From positions 16,740,927 to 16,804,926 of the forward strand of contig NW_024037063.1 of the NCBI RefSeq assembly GCF_015706575.1: a stretch of DNA of 64,000 nt. Reading direction: 5' to 3'. Numbering within the stretch: the first letter of the stretch is position 1; each line of letters begins with the position of its first letter. Origin of the DNA: Patiria miniata (Eukaryota; Echinodermata; Asteroidea; Valvatida; Asterinidae). The translations under genes were made by a program, and so were the position numbers. Below the pieces are notes generated by a model. The model made no database searches. It was not told the DNA's origin and worked only from the letters and a program-made list of their open reading frames with translations. Shown in pieces: positions 62,452-64,000 of the stretch.

Positions 62452-63832
62452 TTAAGTCATGAGTTTAATCTTCTCGTAATGCGCGGTGATCATCTTTGTG
62501 ATTTCTTCAAGGAATATCTTTCTCCTCTGTACCTGTTCGTCCGTTTCACCTTCCGACTTGACAACCTTGTCTGGGTGGTAATCTTGGAGAGCTCTCAGCA
62601 GCAGCTTCTTTCGAATTTTCAGCGTCGGTGTGTCGTCGTACTTTCCCTCAGTCTTCTTCAGTTCGTCGAGGTGAGTCTTGGTGAACTTAATGGAGCTACT
62701 CTGGGATGGATGGTGGTCGAGAAGGTACTTTAGGAGGCTGACTGCGTTGGTATTTGCCTCTTTGAGAGCTGTGATCTCATCTTTTAGTGTATCTAGAACC
62801 TGCCAGTGATCAAAGGAGAGGGATTTTAATAAATCTTGTACTTTCCGGGAGACTTTCTGTGAACATGTTAACACTGGCAGTCATGGACCTAGAACAAAAA
62901 GGTTAGGGCACAAACAATACGTCCATGATTGACCGTGTACAAAACCAATGAGAGCTGTTGCTAAAAAGTTAGAGTACTGAGTACAAACAAAGGAATGAGG
63001 ATTAGGGACAATAGGTCCATGATTGCTGGTGTTATACAAAGATGGGTGTGTGTGTGAGTTTGTTGCTGCATTCAATAGGGGACGTTGAACATTAGAGGAC
63101 AATGGGGTCCCCAATTCCTGAAGGTCCACAATTTACGATCGTGTACAAAACATATGGGAAGTCTTCCTAAAAAGTACAAACAAAAGAGGGACAATAGGGG
63201 GTCCCCGGTTGCAGGCAAATACACACTGGTGTGTGTGGCTGTGGAAGGTTCATCACTCCAAAAGTCAGGTCCTGAGCCCTCTTCCATCTTGCAAATAGGG
63301 TTTATGACCACACCTGTGTCTATTTCCTGTTATTTCAAAATTGTACGGTTGAGGGGATGTTAAATTTTATTTTAAACAAAACAAACATAATTATTGCCGA
63401 CCATGGGCTTCGCTGAATAATTCTGGCATGCTTTGCTACCCGCTTATGCAGTCAAGTTGGATGCATATACTGTATACTTAACCGATAGGCCTATGTGTTG
63501 CAGTGGTTTGTTACGTTGATTCTTTTGTCTTAAAAGAGTTGTGAAATGTCACTCTGTGCTTTTAAAAAATTTAAGCCCTTCACCTTTTGTTTTATTTCTT
63601 GTTGTGCGGCTTCGTCTCTCCATCTTTCCTCATCCTGGATCTTCTTGAATCCCGCTACGCACTGCGTGTACCACTTGTGACCAATGAAGGTCCTGGGCTT
63701 AGCTGCCTCAACCAGTTCCAAGCAGCGTTTAAAATAAATCTTGGTCTTGGTCTTGGAGAACAATAGCTTCTCATTTATTAGCCCGAGGTAACTTAAGGCC
63801 GCTGCTTCTTCCTCCAAGTTTAGCTCAGCTGC
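62452..63832 (-). CDS. C-terminal part of a J-domain-like protein (partial)
   Basis: The last two exons of a minus-strand gene, 63832-63584 (249 nt) and 62856-62452 (405 nt with stop), both in phase 0 with good AG/GT sites. Together they give 217 residues; earlier exons lie beyond the window. The first exon is helical and charged (ALSYLGLINEKLL, GHKWYTQCVAGFKK), perhaps the end of a helical-repeat region. The last exon is helical, with KIRKKLLLRALQDYHPDKV followed by EEITKMITAHYEKIK. The HPDK with a following helix resembles a J domain, which recruits Hsp70, but here it lies at the extreme C-terminus. I do not recognise the full protein. It converges on copy E and is unrelated to the sulfatases. 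Confidence 0.75.
62884..63205. repeat. Degenerate minisatellite in the J-domain-like gene's intron
   Basis: About three imperfect units of roughly 100 bp share words such as GTCCATGATTG, GTGTACAAAAC, AAAAAGTACAAACAAA and GGGACAATAGG. It lies within the 727-bp intron 62857-63583. Confidence 0.55.
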
Positions 63833-64000
63833 CTGAGTGTTAAATGACAGATATAACAAACATTTAAAATCCAGATCTGGTAAGCATGTACAATGTATTA
63901 TGTTGGTTATGAGGTCATTTGTCCCTGGCCCAGAATGAAATCACAATCCGGTGTGCTATAGGGTTTTGCCTGCCGATTGCCCTAGAACTTGGCCAGCGTG

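Noticed and set aside
1-64000. tRNA, rRNA, CRISPR or bacterial operon features
   Set aside because: None seen by eye; the window is animal-type nuclear DNA.

Overview
This is eukaryotic, animal-type genomic DNA: genes split into seven GT-AG exons, AATAAA signals, a jockey/CR1-like LINE, many short hAT-type MITEs with exact 8-bp target duplications, and foldback (palindromic) elements. I cannot fix the species from the sequence. A tandem array of arylsulfatase B-like genes with this repeat mix fits a marine invertebrate, perhaps a deuterostome; that is inference.

The backbone is a head-to-tail array of five + strand genes of the arylsulfatase B/I/J type (N-acetylgalactosamine-4-sulfatase family). 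All keep the same exon/phase plan. Copy A (7630-14770) is a pseudogene. Copy B (15075-22215) is open but has a replaced C-terminus. Copy C (22520-27467) is complete, 537 aa. Copy D (28825-37849) is complete and more diverged, 545 aa. Copy E (50709-59567) is complete, 523 aa per isoform. A, B and C are near-identical repeats of about 7.45 kb including introns. A and B share a roughly 1.1-kb deletion that removes the normal end of exon 7, and both carry the same solo-LTR-like fossil and the same foldback element in intron 6.

The most interesting point is in copy E. Exon 5, which carries the catalytic Asp-Asn pair and an active-site Lys, is present twice (57487-57736 and 57798-58047). Both versions are open, each is exactly 250 nt, and only 61 bp separate them. 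Their phases do not allow both to be used in frame, and the intron between them is too short for normal co-splicing. This has the hallmarks of a mutually exclusive exon pair that swaps part of the active site. Exon 5 of copies A/B/C resembles the first version and exon 5 of copy D the second, so the two exon types seem to have been sorted among the duplicates.

Layout: 1-7600 is gene-free DNA with MITEs and a 310-bp tandem duplication; 7.6-37.9 kb holds copies A-D; 37.9-50.7 kb is a transposon-rich spacer (LINE split by a hAT-like element, nested palindromes at 46.3-49.2 kb); 50.7-59.6 kb holds copy E; 59.6-62.4 kb is a spacer with palindromes; 62.45-63.83 kb holds the last two exons of a minus-strand gene ending in a J-domain-like segment. 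The sulfatases would be secretory or lysosomal enzymes needing formylglycine activation of the Cys in their CTPTR motif. Near-identical catalytic segments in otherwise diverged copies point to gene conversion across the array.
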